Assembly (NCBI GenBank): GCA_016788115.1
Contig: JAEURR010000003.1
Span: 248,001-312,000, forward strand
Reading direction: 5' to 3'
DNA from: Chthonomonas sp.
GTDB lineage: Bacteria; Armatimonadota; Fimbriimonadia; Fimbriimonadales; Fimbriimonadaceae
Length of the DNA: 64,000 nucleotides
Made by a program: the position numbers and the translations under genes
The notes under the pieces: generated by a model
Database searches by the model: none
Seen by the model: only the letters and a program-made list of their open reading frames with translations
Told to the model about the DNA's origin: nothing
Shown here: positions 44,442 through 53,821 of the stretch, in pieces
How positions within the stretch are numbered: position 1 is the first letter of the stretch
Layout of the letters: every line of letters begins with the position of its first letter

Positions 44442-45798
44442 TTGATGGCACCTCGGCCAGCATCTTGGGCACAAAGGCAGTGTTCACTTGCCCAGAGACG
44501 TAGTCGGGGTGTTCCACCAAGCGGCGCAAGAATGGGATGTTTGTCACGATCCCTTCCACGTGAAATTCGTGAAGTGCGGACCGCAACAAGCGAATAGCAT
44601 CGGCGCGGTCACTACCGGTCACGATTAGCTTGGCGATCATCGGATCGTAGAACGGGCTGATCGAAAAGCCTGCATAGACATGCGTGTCGATGCGAATACC
44701 GCGTCCGCCGGGTGCGTCCCAGCGAGTGATACGGCCCGTGCTCGGCGCGAAGTCCTTGTCGGGGTCTTGAGCGGTAATCCGAGCCTCGATCGAGTGGCCT
44801 TCGAGCGAAACTTGCGCTTGTCGCAATCCTAACTTCTCCCCGGCAGCGATGAGAATCTGCAACTTGACCAAGTCCAGACCGGTTATCTCTTCGGTGACCG
44901 GGTGTTCGACCTGCAGGCGGGTGTTCATTTCCAAGAAGTAGAACGACTTCCCATCCTTGTCGAGCAAGAATTCGACAGTACCCGCGTTGGCATAGCCGAC
45001 AGCGAGCGCGACTCGGACTGCCGCCTCGCCCATCGCCTTGCGAACGCGCGGATCGACCGCGGAACTGGGCGCTTCCTCGACGATCTTCTGGTGCCGCAAA
45101 TTCTGGACTGAGCACTCGCGCTCGCCCAGGTAAACCATGTTCTTGAACTCGTCACCAATGACCTGGATCTCGACGTGGCGCGGCTCGACGACGCACTTCT
45201 CCACGATCATTTCGTCGTTGCCAAAGCTCGCTTGCGCTTCGCTCTGAGCGATTTTCCACAGTTTCGGTAGATCAGACGCCGAATCGACGCGCCGAATCCC
45301 CCGCCCTCCGCCGCCGGCGACTGCCTTAAGCAGCACCGGATAGCCGATCTTCTCCGCAACCTTCATCGCGTCGGCGTCCGTCGCAACCGCGCCCTCGCTC
45401 CCCGGCACAACCGGGCACTTGGAAGCGATCGCGGCCTGCTTGGCTCGCGCTTTGTCGCCCATCGCGCGGATCGCTTCGACGGGCGGACCGATGAACTTCA
45501 CTCCGATGCTTGCAAGCGCATCCGCGAAATTGTCGCGTTCGCTGAAGTAACCGTAACCGGGGTGGACGGCTTCCGCGCCACTGATCTCAACCGCCATAAG
45601 CACGTTTGGCAGGTTCAGGTAGCTATCGCCGTTGGTCGCCTCGCCGACGCAGATTGCTCGATCGGCGATGCGCACGTGGGTCGAATCAGCATCGGCCTTC
45701 GAGTAGATGGCGACCGACTCAATGCCCATCTCGCGGCACGCGCGAATGACCCGACAGGCGATCTCCCCACGATTGGCAATTAAGATTCGTTTGAACAT
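44434..45798 (-). CDS. accC: Biotin carboxylase subunit of acetyl-CoA carboxylase
   Basis: 454 residues. Carboxylates biotin on the carrier protein with ATP and bicarbonate, the first step of fatty acid synthesis. Seen: MFKRILIANRGEIACRVIRA, GYGYFSERDNFADA, the ATP-grasp glycine loop AVAGGGGRGIRRV, MIVEKCVVEPRHVEIQ, FYFLEMNTRLQVEHPVTE and the C-terminal FAPSTGRITRW. All of these are intact. The nearby accB-like protein lacks a biotinylation lysine, so the true carrier must be made elsewhere. Confidence 0.97.
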   Translation of the reverse strand: MFKRILIANRGEIACRVIRACREMGIESVAIYSKADADSTHVRIADRAICVGEATNGDSYLNLPNVLMAVEISGAEAVHPGYGYFSERDNFADALASIGVKFIGPPVEAIRAMGDKARAKQAAIASKCPVVPGSEGAVATDADAMKVAEKIGYPVLLKAVAGGGGRGIRRVDSASDLPKLWKIAQSEAQASFGNDEMIVEKCVVEPRHVEIQVIGDEFKNMVYLGERECSVQNLRHQKIVEEAPSSAVDPRVRKAMGEAAVRVALAVGYANAGTVEFLLDKDGKSFYFLEMNTRLQVEHPVTEEITGLDLVKLQILIAAGEKLGLRQAQVSLEGHSIEARITAQDPDKDFAPSTGRITRWDAPGGRGIRIDTHVYAGFSISPFYDPMIAKLIVTGSDRADAIRLLRSALHEFHVEGIVTNIPFLRRLVEHPDYVSGQVNTAFVPKMLAEVPSNA

Positions 45799-45804
45799 CT
45801 GCGC

Positions 45805-46134
45805 TTAGAACCCCTCGTGCCCCAAATGCTTGCACTGAATCGTCCCTTCGGCCGCATCGTACTTGTAAGGCTTGTGGTCGATCGGACACTCAAAAGTCGC
45901 TTTGGAAAGTCGCAAGACGCTCAAGTCGGTTGGGTTCGTCGCGTCCGGTTCGGAAGTCTTGTAAACCTCCAGGGCCTGGCGGATCGTGCGCAGGTTGCTC
46001 GTGCAAACTTCGTCCTTTGCCCGAGCGATGGACTGGCCGACCACCGTTTCGCCAACTTGGTCTTTCCGTTTGTTCTCGGTCTCGCAGCCTGCCAAACAGG
46101 CGGCCGTAAGCAGGATCAGCGCAGCAACTTTCAT
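45805..46134 (-). CDS. Small lipoprotein with pseudopilin-like helix motif
   Basis: 109 residues with a lipoprotein signal (MKVAALILLTAACLAGC, Cys17) and a soluble part in which CTSNLRTIRQALEVYKTSEP resembles the helix after the membrane segment of GspG/ComGC pseudopilins (NLRTALELYK type). The C-terminal half (KATFECPIDHKPYKYDAAEG) also resembles pseudopilin C-termini. The pilin leader and hydrophobic helix are replaced by a lipobox. It is wedged between the accB-like gene (ATGA overlap) and accC. Function unknown. Confidence 0.75.
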   Translation of the reverse strand: MKVAALILLTAACLAGCETENKRKDQVGETVVGQSIARAKDEVCTSNLRTIRQALEVYKTSEPDATNPTDLSVLRLSKATFECPIDHKPYKYDAAEGTIQCKHLGHEGF

Positions 46135-46544
46135 GAGCTCACCTTCACCTTGGCGAGGACCTGGCCGTACTCCACCGGGTCTCCATCCTTCACCAACACT
46201 TCTACGACCTCACCCTCGGCTTTCGATACGACGTCGTTGTCCAAACCAACCGCCTGGACGACTCCGACGATCGCGCCCGAAGTGACCTTACCGCCGACTT
46301 TCAGCGGCTCGCTCCCGTTCCCGAAGTAACCCACGCACGGGGAGGTGATCTCCTTGGTCAGCGGGCCCATTTCAACGGCGGCATTGGCCTCAGACAAGTC
46401 AAGCGAAGCAGACTCTGGCTCCGCGTCGGGGTCCATAACAGCCGAAAACTTAAACTCGCCCTGGCGCAAGGTTACGGAGCGAAACCCGAACTCGCGAGCG
46501 GTCTTAAGTGCGTGGCGCACCACCTCGGAACCGACTTCAGCCAT
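46131..46544 (-). CDS. Biotin carboxyl carrier-like protein without the biotinyl lysine
   Basis: 137 residues from the ATG at 46542-46544 (MAEVGSEVV). The N-terminus (HALKTAREFGFRSVTLRQGEF) follows the BCCP pattern, then comes an Ala/Glu/Ser linker and a biotinyl/lipoyl domain (about 62-135: TSPCVGYFG, LKVGGKVTSGAIVGVV, EGEVVEVLVKDGDPVEYGQVL). Where BCCP has E-A-M-K-M, this protein has Q-A-V-G-L (97-101): the biotin-accepting lysine is Gly100. The reading was checked against the codons. It cannot carry biotin at that site. In plants, biotin-less BCCP homologues (BADC proteins) inhibit acetyl-CoA carboxylase; a regulatory role here is inference. Confidence 0.85.
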   Translation of the reverse strand: MAEVGSEVVRHALKTAREFGFRSVTLRQGEFKFSAVMDPDAEPESASLDLSEANAAVEMGPLTKEITSPCVGYFGNGSEPLKVGGKVTSGAIVGVVQAVGLDNDVVSKAEGEVVEVLVKDGDPVEYGQVLAKVKVSS

Positions 46545-46601
46545 AGGCGGGAGTGTACCGTCTCCCGAGAGGACCCACCGCAATTCAGGTATTAATGGGC
46601 T

Positions 46602-47960
46602 GTGCTGCGCGCGTCACCCTCCCCAGGGTTGGAACCACGCCCAATTGAGCGTGTTTTGCGGCCGTTTCAAGCGTTCGCAGAGCGTGAGGCTTCGGGCGGC
46701 ATCATGCTGCTCGTCTGCGCGTTGCTGGCGATCCTTCTCGCGAACTCCTCATGGGCTCCGGGCTACTTTGGAGTATGGGAGGCGCCGGTCGCGATCAAGG
46801 TCGGCACGTTTGAGCTCGCCAAGCCGCTGCTCTTGTGGATCAACGACGGACTCATGGCGGTGTTCTTTTTCGTCATTGGTCTGGAGATCAAGCGCGAAAT
46901 CCTCGTCGGCGAACTCACGAGTCTGAAGCGCGCAGCCTTCCCGATGTCCGCCGCGCTCGGAGGGATGCTCGTTCCGGCGGGAATCTACGCCGCGTTCAAC
47001 CTGGGTAAGCCGGGCATGATCGGGTGGGGTGTGCCGATGGCCACCGACATCGCCTTTGCACTGGGCATCCTTGCCCTCCTCGGCAGCCGAGTACCGTTCG
47101 CACTCAAGGTATTCCTCGCTGCGCTAGCCATCGTGGACGACCTGGGAGCGGTCCTTGTCATCGCACTCTTCTACACCACTCAGATTGATGGCACCTCGCT
47201 CCTAGTCGCGCTCGCGATCTACGGACTCATGTGGCTGCTGAACTGGGCGGGGGTCCGTCGCATGATGGCGTTCGGCCTGCTCGGGACGCTCATGTGGTAC
47301 TTCGTGCTCAAGGGTGGGGTCCACGCGACCATTGCGGGCGTGCTAACGGCCTTCGTAATCCCGGCGCAGGCGCGCGTCGACTCCGCGAAGTTCGTGGCCC
47401 GGGCCAAAAACCTCGTCACCGAGTTCGCACAGTCGGGCTCATCGGGCAAGACCGAACTACTGAACGAGACGCAAGACTCGGTGCTCCACGCGCTGGAGAT
47501 GGACATTGAGCACGTGAGCACTCCGCTGCAACGCATGCTCCACGCGTTCCACCCCTGGTCCACCTACGCGATCATGCCCGTTTTTGCCCTCGCCAACGCT
47601 GGCGTCGCGGTCAGCGGCTCGCAACTCGAAACGGCTCTCACCGATCCCGTCACCCACGGCGTGACGTTCGGCCTGCTGGTTGGCAAACCGGTAGGAATTT
47701 TCTTGTTCACCCTCCTTGCCGTAAAGCTCGGTTTGGCAGCTCTGCCGCGGGGGGTGACTTGGCGCATGGTCGCCGCGACCGGCATGCTCGCGGGCATCGG
47801 TTTCACCATGTCGCTGTTCATCACGTCACTGGCGTTCGAGAATGCTCCCACGCTTGCGGGAGATGCGAAGATCGGCGTCCTGAGCGGGTCGCTCATCGCC
47901 GGGCTAATCGGCTACTTCTGGCTCAAGAGCTCAGTGCGCGGTCGACGCGCGGCAGACTAA
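46602..47960 (+). CDS. nhaA: Na+/H+ antiporter NhaA
   Basis: 452 residues with about 12 membrane segments. Exchanges external H+ for internal Na+. Seen: [13 protein letters not shown]-like N-terminus ([16 protein letters not shown]), [19 protein letters not shown], the ion-binding region [15 protein letters not shown] and [19 protein letters not shown] with the essential Asp pair, and [10 protein letters not shown] in the C-terminal half. Starts with GTG at 46602; TATTAAT lies five bases before it. The stop interlocks with that of purE (CTAA). Confidence 0.93.
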   Translation: MLRASPSPGLEPRPIERVLRPFQAFAEREASGGIMLLVCALLAILLANSSWAPGYFGVWEAPVAIKVGTFELAKPLLLWINDGLMAVFFFVIGLEIKREILVGELTSLKRAAFPMSAALGGMLVPAGIYAAFNLGKPGMIGWGVPMATDIAFALGILALLGSRVPFALKVFLAALAIVDDLGAVLVIALFYTTQIDGTSLLVALAIYGLMWLLNWAGVRRMMAFGLLGTLMWYFVLKGGVHATIAGVLTAFVIPAQARVDSAKFVARAKNLVTEFAQSGSSGKTELLNETQDSVLHALEMDIEHVSTPLQRMLHAFHPWSTYAIMPVFALANAGVAVSGSQLETALTDPVTHGVTFGLLVGKPVGIFLFTLLAVKLGLAALPRGVTWRMVAATGMLAGIGFTMSLFITSLAFENAPTLAGDAKIGVLSGSLIAGLIGYFWLKSSVRGRRAAD

Positions 47961-48448
47961 CGATCCTTCACGCGGGTGCTCATCGCATGGACAAGTTGGA
48001 CTTGGTCCTGCCGGAAATGCTCCAGCCGCGAAGCCAGTTCTGGTTCGTGAACCGCCAGCATCTGTACCGCAAGTAGCCCGGCGTTGCGTGAGTTCCCGAT
48101 GGCCACGGTGGCGACAGGCACGCCCCCCGGCATCTGCAGAATGCTGTAGAGCGAATCGACCCCGCTCAGCGCTTTGGTGGGTACCGGGACACCAATCACA
48201 GGCAACGTGGTCATGCTCGCCACCATGCCCGGCAGATGGGCCGCGCCGCCGGCCCCCGCGATGATCACTTTGAGCCCACGTGTCCGCGCGGATTTCGCGT
48301 ACTCCACCATCTTGTCAGGAGTCCGGTGGGCGCTGACGACATCGGTCTCGTATGGGATGCCGAAGTCTCGCAGCACCGCCTCTGCATCGAGCATTGTCTC
48401 CAAATCGCTCTCGCTGCCCATGATGATCCCTACGCGCGCCGTGCTCAT
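47957..48448 (-). CDS. purE: N5-carboxyaminoimidazole ribonucleotide mutase
   Basis: 163 residues from the ATG at 48446-48448 with GGAAGAG directly upstream; an earlier frame extension was not used. De novo purine synthesis. Seen: [25 protein letters not shown] with the catalytic His, [38 protein letters not shown] and [10 protein letters not shown]. purK does not lie next to it. Confidence 0.95.
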   Translation of the reverse strand: MSTARVGIIMGSESDLETMLDAEAVLRDFGIPYETDVVSAHRTPDKMVEYAKSARTRGLKVIIAGAGGAAHLPGMVASMTTLPVIGVPVPTKALSGVDSLYSILQMPGGVPVATVAIGNSRNAGLLAVQMLAVHEPELASRLEHFRQDQVQLVHAMSTRVKDR

Positions 48449-48498
48449 CTCTTCCAGTATGGCGTGGCCCCTGCGCAAATTCACGCTACAATGTTGCC

Positions 48499-49476
48499 AT
48501 GGCTTTGACCGGTCTCAATGCCCACACACACGCGCGAAACCCAGGGTCGCCCCTCGATCTCGACTGGGTCGAATCGACGCACGTAAACCGCAGCGCCGTC
48601 GATCGTCGCGTCCAAACGCTGGCGGGTCGCCGAACGGTGAAGAAGGATTGGCAAGCGGCGTGGCTCCTACGCGCCATCACGTGTATGGACCTGACGACCC
48701 TCGCAGGTGACGACACTCCCGGGACTGTCCAACGTCTATGCGCCAAGGCGCGCATGCCGATGCGAGCCGACCTCGCGGCTGCGCTCGGGTTCGAGCCCGG
48801 TGAGCTCACTGTGGCCGCCGTCTGCGTGTACCACGCGCACGTCGAGACTGCGGTCAAGGCGCTCAAAGGAACGAACATCCCAGTTGCGGCCGTCGCCGCA
48901 GGATTTCCGCACGGCCAGAGCCCGTTTCGGGAGCGGATCCACGAGATCCAGGCCAGCGTCGCGGCGGGGGCCAAAGAGATCGACATCGTCATCAGTCGGC
49001 AACATGTGCTGACCGGCGATTGGCAGGCGCTCTACGACGAAGTGCAGCAGTTCCGCGAGGCGTGTGGCGACGCGCATCTCAAGTCCATCCTCGCGACTGG
49101 CGAGCTCGGGACGCTCACCAATGTGGCCCGCGCCAGCCTCGTGTGCATGATGGCAGGCAGCGACTTCATCAAGACGAGCACGGGCAAAGAGTCCGTCAAC
49201 GCCACATTGGGCTTCGGGCTCGTGATGGCGCGGCAGATACGCGCTTTCAAGGCACGCCACGGATACCGCGTCGGGTTCAAGCCCGCAGGCGGGATTCGCG
49301 CCGCGAAGCAATCGAGCGATTGGCTGATCCTCATGAAGGAGGAACTCGGAAACGAGTGGCTGCAGCCCGACTTGTTCCGCCTCGGCGCGAGCACCCTCCT
49401 CACCGACATCGAGCGACAGCTTGAGCACTACGTCACAGGCCGCTACTCGGCCAACCATCGCCATCCATTGGGTTAA
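48499..49476 (+). CDS. deoC: Deoxyribose-phosphate aldolase
   Basis: 325 residues. Splits 2-deoxyribose-5-phosphate to acetaldehyde and glyceraldehyde-3-phosphate. Seen: [54 protein letters not shown] (metal-free barrel loop), [11 protein letters not shown] with the Schiff-base-region Lys, [15 protein letters not shown] with the proton-shuttle Lys, and GFKPAGGIR. Longer than E. coli DeoC, as in the DeoC class that is often paired with an aldehyde dehydrogenase. A TACAAT box lies six bases before the ATG with no Shine-Dalgarno. Confidence 0.95.
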   Translation: MALTGLNAHTHARNPGSPLDLDWVESTHVNRSAVDRRVQTLAGRRTVKKDWQAAWLLRAITCMDLTTLAGDDTPGTVQRLCAKARMPMRADLAAALGFEPGELTVAAVCVYHAHVETAVKALKGTNIPVAAVAAGFPHGQSPFRERIHEIQASVAAGAKEIDIVISRQHVLTGDWQALYDEVQQFREACGDAHLKSILATGELGTLTNVARASLVCMMAGSDFIKTSTGKESVNATLGFGLVMARQIRAFKARHGYRVGFKPAGGIRAAKQSSDWLILMKEELGNEWLQPDLFRLGASTLLTDIERQLEHYVTGRYSANHRHPLG

Positions 49477-49479
49477 GCC

Positions 49480-51822
49480 ATGAGCATCAAAGAGATCCTT
49501 ACCACTATGGAATACGGACCCGCACCCGAAGGTGCCGAGGTCGTGAACGCTTGGCTCGAAGGCCACAACCGCAAGTTTGGGTTGTTCATCGGGGGCTCGT
49601 GGCGCGAAGCATCCCACCACTTCCCCTCCAACAACCCCGCGAACGGGGCAGAGATCGCCCAGGTTGCACAGGCCTCCAATGCAGAAGTCGATGAAGCGGT
49701 CAACGCCGCACGCGCAGCCCTGGGCCCGTGGCAGGCGCTCGGCTGCGCCGGCCGAGCAAAGGTGCTGTACGCCCTCGCGCGTGCCGTCCAGAAACACACG
49801 CGCCACTTGGCAGTGCTCGAATCGATGGACAATGGCAAGCCGATCCGCGAGACCCGCGACATCGACGTCCCCCTCGTCGCGCGTCACTTCTACCATCATG
49901 CAGGCTGGGCGCAGCTTCTCGAATCGGAGTTCCCGGAGTACGAGGCAGTCGGCGTTTGCGGGCAGATCATCCCGTGGAATTTTCCGCTGCTGATGCTTTC
50001 ATGGAAGATCGCTCCCGCGCTCGCCGCAGGCAACACCGTCATCCTCAAGCCAGCCGAGTTCACATCGCTAACCGCCTTGCGATTCGCCGAACTCTGCACG
50101 GAAGCCGGAGTCCCACCCGGCGTAGTGAACATCATTACCGGCGACGGCGAGACCGGACGCTGCATTGTCGAGCACCCAGGCATCGACAAGATCGCCTTCA
50201 CAGGTTCGACCGAAGTCGGACGGATTCTTCGCACCGCCACAGCAGGCACGGGCAAGAAGCTCAGCCTGGAGCTGGGCGGCAAATCGCCTTTCATCGTCTT
50301 CGAAGACGCCGACCATGACGGCGCAATCGAGGGCCTCGTCGATGCCATTTGGTTCAATCAGGGGCAAGTCTGCTGTGCCGGTTCGCGCCTGCTGGTCCAA
50401 GAGGGGATCGCAACCCGATTCATCGAGAAGTTGAAAGCGCGCATGGCCACTCTGCGGGTCGGCGACCCATTGGACAAGGCGGTCGATGTCGGTGCCGTCG
50501 TCGATCCAATCCAGCGGCAGCGCATCGACGAGCTTGTGCAGCAAGGCGTTGCCGAGGGAGCCGAACTGTATCAAGTCTCCGAGTGCCCAACCGTCGGATG
50601 CTTCTACCCGCCGACGCTGCTCACGAATGTAGGCCCCGCTTCGACGGTGGCACAAGTCGAAATCTTCGGTCCCGTCCTAGTCGCCATGACTTTCCGTACG
50701 CCGGACGAGGCGATTGCGCTGGCGAACAACACCGTCTACGGCCTTGCATCGAGCATTTGGACGGAGAACCTGAACGTCGCACACGACATGGCCGCGCGTG
50801 TGAAGGCTGGTTCGGTGTGGGTCAATTGCACAAACCAATTCGATGCGGCCAGCGGATTCGGCGGCTACAAGGAGTCGGGATTCGGGCGCGAAGGCGGCAA
50901 GGAAGGGATGTACGAGTACCTTCGTCCCCGCCCGGCAACGGTGTCGGCACCCGCGCTAGCCACGACGAACCCCGGCGAAGCGCCCCAAGGGGAGATGGAC
51001 CGCACACATAAGCTGTACATCGCTGGCAAACAGGCGCGCCCAGACGGCGGATACTCGCTGATATACGAGACCGCGCACGGCCCGGTGGCGGTGTCACGTG
51101 GCAACCGTAAAGACCTTCGCAACGCCGTGGAGTCTGCTGAATCGACCGCCTGTGCATGGGCTTCTCAAACCAGTCATGCACGGGCACAGATTCTCTACTA
51201 CCTCGGCGAGAACCTGTCGGCGGCACGCGACCAGATGGTCAATGCACTGACGGCCCTGGGAGCAAGTGCCGAGGATGCCCATCGCGAGATGGACGCCTCG
51301 ATCGAGCGCTGCATGTGGTACGCGGCTTGGGCCGATAAGAACGACGGCAAAGTCCACTGTGTCCCGATGCGTGCGCTGGTCTACACCCGCAACGAACCGA
51401 TCGGCTCGTGCGCGGTGATCTGTCCGCCGGAGAGCCCGTTGCTGGGATTTCTGTCCACGGTGCTGCCGCTCCTGTCGCAGGGTAACACCGTCGTCGCAGT
51501 CCCGAGCGTCTACAACCCGCTCCCCGCGTGCGAGCTCATCCGCGTGATTGAAGCGAGCGACGTGCCAGCCGGTGTGCTCAACATCGTCACCGGCACGCAT
51601 GCCGAGCTCGTCAAGACCTTGGCCGAGCACGAAGCGATTCAGGCAATCTGGCACTTCGGAGATGCTGAAGGGGGTACCGCGATCGAGAAGCTGAGCGCGG
51701 CGAACCTGAAGCAAACGTGGTGCAGTCTCGGGAAGCCGGTGGACTGGTACGCCCGCCCAAGCCGCGAGTTCTTGCGACGCTCGGTGCAGGTCAAGAACAT
51801 CTGGACTCCTTACGGAGCTTAG
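49480..51822 (+). CDS. Two-domain aldehyde dehydrogenase, ALDH16 type
   Basis: 780 residues. The first domain (about 25-485) is a complete ALDH: IIPWNFPLLMLSWKIAPALA, FTGSTEVGRI, the base in LELGGKSPF and the nucleophile in FNQGQVCCAGSRLL, and GSVWVNCTNQFDAASGFGGYK. The second (about 500-780) is a smaller ALDH-like domain with NEPIGSCAVICPPESPLLGFL and GNTVVAVPS but no catalytic Cys/Glu pair, as in ALDH16 proteins where this part supports the dimer. Three bases after deoC, so the acetaldehyde from DeoC is a likely substrate (inference). Stop codon interlocks with the convergent transketolase gene (TTAG). Confidence 0.9.
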   Translation: MSIKEILTTMEYGPAPEGAEVVNAWLEGHNRKFGLFIGGSWREASHHFPSNNPANGAEIAQVAQASNAEVDEAVNAARAALGPWQALGCAGRAKVLYALARAVQKHTRHLAVLESMDNGKPIRETRDIDVPLVARHFYHHAGWAQLLESEFPEYEAVGVCGQIIPWNFPLLMLSWKIAPALAAGNTVILKPAEFTSLTALRFAELCTEAGVPPGVVNIITGDGETGRCIVEHPGIDKIAFTGSTEVGRILRTATAGTGKKLSLELGGKSPFIVFEDADHDGAIEGLVDAIWFNQGQVCCAGSRLLVQEGIATRFIEKLKARMATLRVGDPLDKAVDVGAVVDPIQRQRIDELVQQGVAEGAELYQVSECPTVGCFYPPTLLTNVGPASTVAQVEIFGPVLVAMTFRTPDEAIALANNTVYGLASSIWTENLNVAHDMAARVKAGSVWVNCTNQFDAASGFGGYKESGFGREGGKEGMYEYLRPRPATVSAPALATTNPGEAPQGEMDRTHKLYIAGKQARPDGGYSLIYETAHGPVAVSRGNRKDLRNAVESAESTACAWASQTSHARAQILYYLGENLSAARDQMVNALTALGASAEDAHREMDASIERCMWYAAWADKNDGKVHCVPMRALVYTRNEPIGSCAVICPPESPLLGFLSTVLPLLSQGNTVVAVPSVYNPLPACELIRVIEASDVPAGVLNIVTGTHAELVKTLAEHEAIQAIWHFGDAEGGTAIEKLSAANLKQTWCSLGKPVDWYARPSREFLRRSVQVKNIWTPYGA

Positions 51823-52643
51823 AGTGCTTCGAGCTCAGCGAGCGCGCGGTCGAATTCGTGGCCCCGCGCCGTGCGATAGTGCCACAGGACGGTGTTCTCC
51901 ATGAAGCTGACACCCTTGCCTTTGGTCGTGTGCGCGAGGAGCACCTTGGGCTTGCCCGTCTCGGCGCGCATCGCCTCGAACTGAGCCTTGATCGCCGCGT
52001 GGTCGTGGCCGTCGCATTCATACACGGCCCAGCCAAAGGCGCGCCACTTGTCCGCGAACGGCTCAAGCTGTAGCGTATCCGCCACCGGAGCCAGGGATTG
52101 GATCTTGTTGAAGTCCACGACCGCGATCAGGTTGTCGAGCTTGTGGTGCCCAGCGAACAGGATCGGCTCCCAGTTGGAACCCTCATCGCACTCGCCATCG
52201 CTCAGGAGCACGAAGACCCGGTGCCGCCTGCCATCGAGCATTGCGCCATAGGCCATCCCGCACCCAACGCCGAGCCCGTGACCGAGTGAGCCTGTGGCAA
52301 GCTCCACCCCGGGGATCCCGAGGAACGTCACATGACCGCTGAGGTCGCTGCCGTTTTGATAGTGGCCTTCAAGCCGCTCGACGGGGAAGAACCCGCGCTC
52401 AGCTAGGGCGGCATACACTCCCGCGCCTGCGTGCCCCTTGCTCAAGATGAACCGATCCCGATCCGCCCAAGTCGGGTTTGCGGGATCGACGCGAAGCTCA
52501 TGTCCATAGAGCACCGCAACGAGGTCGGTCATGCTGAGGACCGCCCCGATGTGCGAGCTTCCGCCCCGGCTTGTCATACGCAATGCGTGGATCCGGATCC
52601 TCTTGGCGAGGCCCTCAGTCTCGATCGGCGGGGCCGCGTTCAC
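51819..52643 (-). CDS. Transketolase, N-terminal (ThDP-binding) subunit
   Basis: 274 residues equal to the first half of a transketolase: ALRMTSRGGSSHIGAVLSMTD, RFILSKGHAGAGVYAAL, LATGSLGHGLGVGCGMAYG, and the ThDP/Mg motif LLSDGECDEGSNWEP with NKIQ. The C-terminal half (pyrimidine-binding) is not next to it; downstream is a convergent ALDH gene. It overlaps DegT as ATGA, so it may work in sugar-precursor synthesis for the same polysaccharide, with its partner elsewhere. Confidence 0.9.
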   Translation of the reverse strand: MNAAPPIETEGLAKRIRIHALRMTSRGGSSHIGAVLSMTDLVAVLYGHELRVDPANPTWADRDRFILSKGHAGAGVYAALAERGFFPVERLEGHYQNGSDLSGHVTFLGIPGVELATGSLGHGLGVGCGMAYGAMLDGRRHRVFVLLSDGECDEGSNWEPILFAGHHKLDNLIAVVDFNKIQSLAPVADTLQLEPFADKWRAFGWAVYECDGHDHAAIKAQFEAMRAETGKPKVLLAHTTKGKGVSFMENTVLWHYRTARGHEFDRALAELEAL

Positions 52644-53770
52644 GCGCCGTAGAAACCTCGGACGTGATCGGCAACGTAGTTCACTTCGTCATCGGTTAGC
52701 GTCATGTTCATGGGCAGCATGATGCATCGCTCGAAGTACCGCTCGGTGTTCGGGAGTCGATAGCCGCTGTAACCAAGCTTCTCAAACTGATGCACGGCCT
52801 TGCCGCCCCACTGGATGAGGGTTCCGATGCCCATCTCACGCAGGTGCGCCTTGAGCTCGTCGCGACGATCTGCCTGCATCTCGTAGTTCTGGTAGGTGTC
52901 CAGGTGGTCGCCGCCCTCGACGGGTGCGGGCGGGAGTTGCATCTGCTCCAGATCTCCCAATCGAGCCTGGTAGATCGAGGCAATCTCGCGGCGGCGACGG
53001 ATGATCTCCGCGTAGTCCTTGAACTGGAGGTCGAGGAACGCGGCCTGGAGATTGTCCAGTCGCGAGTTGTGTCCCCACATGGTGACGTCGCCGTCGTGGT
53101 TACGACCGTGGTCGCGCAGCAGCCGCGCGGTGTTGGCAATTGCGTCGTCATTGGTGACAAGCGCACCGCCATCGCCCATGCAGCCGAGGATCTTGGCCGG
53201 ATAGAAACTGTAGACGCCCGCCTTGCCGAAGGTTCCTGCGTATCGGCCCTTGAATTGTGAGCCGAGCCCCTGCGCCGAGTCTTCAACGATCATCAGCCCG
53301 TGCTCATCGCAAATGGCCTGGATCGCGTCCATGTCGGCGGTTCGCCCGTTGAGCTGGACCGGCATGATCGCGCGCGTCTTAGGAGTGATGGCAGCGCGAA
53401 TCGCGTCGGGGTCGATGAGCCCATCCTCAAGTCGGCAGTCGACGGGGATCGGCACGCCACCCACAAGTGCCACGGAAGCAGGCGAGGCGACCATCGTGTG
53501 GCTGGGGAAAATGACTTCGTCGCCCGGCTGCAGCCCGGCTGCGCGCCAAGCAAGCATCAGCGCGTCGGTCGCATTGGCCATGCCCACGGCGTGCTTCACG
53601 CCGAGGTAGCTGGCGAGGTTCGCTTCAAAGTCGGCGAGATCGCGTTGCATGATGAACGCGCCGCGTCCGAGGACATCGCGGAAGATAGCGACGAGTTGCT
53701 CTTCGAACTCGCCGAACGCCTTGGGGTAGTTGAAAAACGGAACCGAACGGATCTCAGTCGCAAAAGCCAT
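52640..53770 (-). CDS. DegT/DnrJ/EryC1/StrS aminotransferase
   Basis: 376 residues, PLP-dependent, acts on keto sugars bound to nucleotides. Seen: SVPFFNYPKAFGEFEE, GVKHAVGMANATDALMLAWRA, GDEVIFPSHTMVASPASV, PVQLNGRTADMDAI, EDSAQGLGSQFKG, the Lys in YSFYPAKILGCMGDGGAL and HNSRLDNLQAAFL. The exact sugar is not determined. A promoter with perfect TATAAT precedes it and AGGTG lies before the ATG, so the aminotransferase and transketolase half can be made without the upstream genes. Confidence 0.9.
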   Translation of the reverse strand: MAFATEIRSVPFFNYPKAFGEFEEQLVAIFRDVLGRGAFIMQRDLADFEANLASYLGVKHAVGMANATDALMLAWRAAGLQPGDEVIFPSHTMVASPASVALVGGVPIPVDCRLEDGLIDPDAIRAAITPKTRAIMPVQLNGRTADMDAIQAICDEHGLMIVEDSAQGLGSQFKGRYAGTFGKAGVYSFYPAKILGCMGDGGALVTNDDAIANTARLLRDHGRNHDGDVTMWGHNSRLDNLQAAFLDLQFKDYAEIIRRRREIASIYQARLGDLEQMQLPPAPVEGGDHLDTYQNYEMQADRRDELKAHLREMGIGTLIQWGGKAVHQFEKLGYSGYRLPNTERYFERCIMLPMNMTLTDDEVNYVADHVRGFYGA

Positions 53771-53794
53771 AAAACACCTGAATAGTTACAGGCA

Positions 53795-53800
53795 ATTATA
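53795..53800 (-). promoter_or_regulatory. TATAAT -10 box before the DegT aminotransferase gene
   Basis: A perfect TATAAT on the minus strand, 24 bases before the ATG of the aminotransferase gene; start of transcription would be near 53788. No good -35 box was found 17 bases upstream (AGGCTA), so it may depend on an activator or be weak. Confidence 0.5.
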
Positions 53801-53821
53801 GCTGATGGAGGCTGGACTAGC

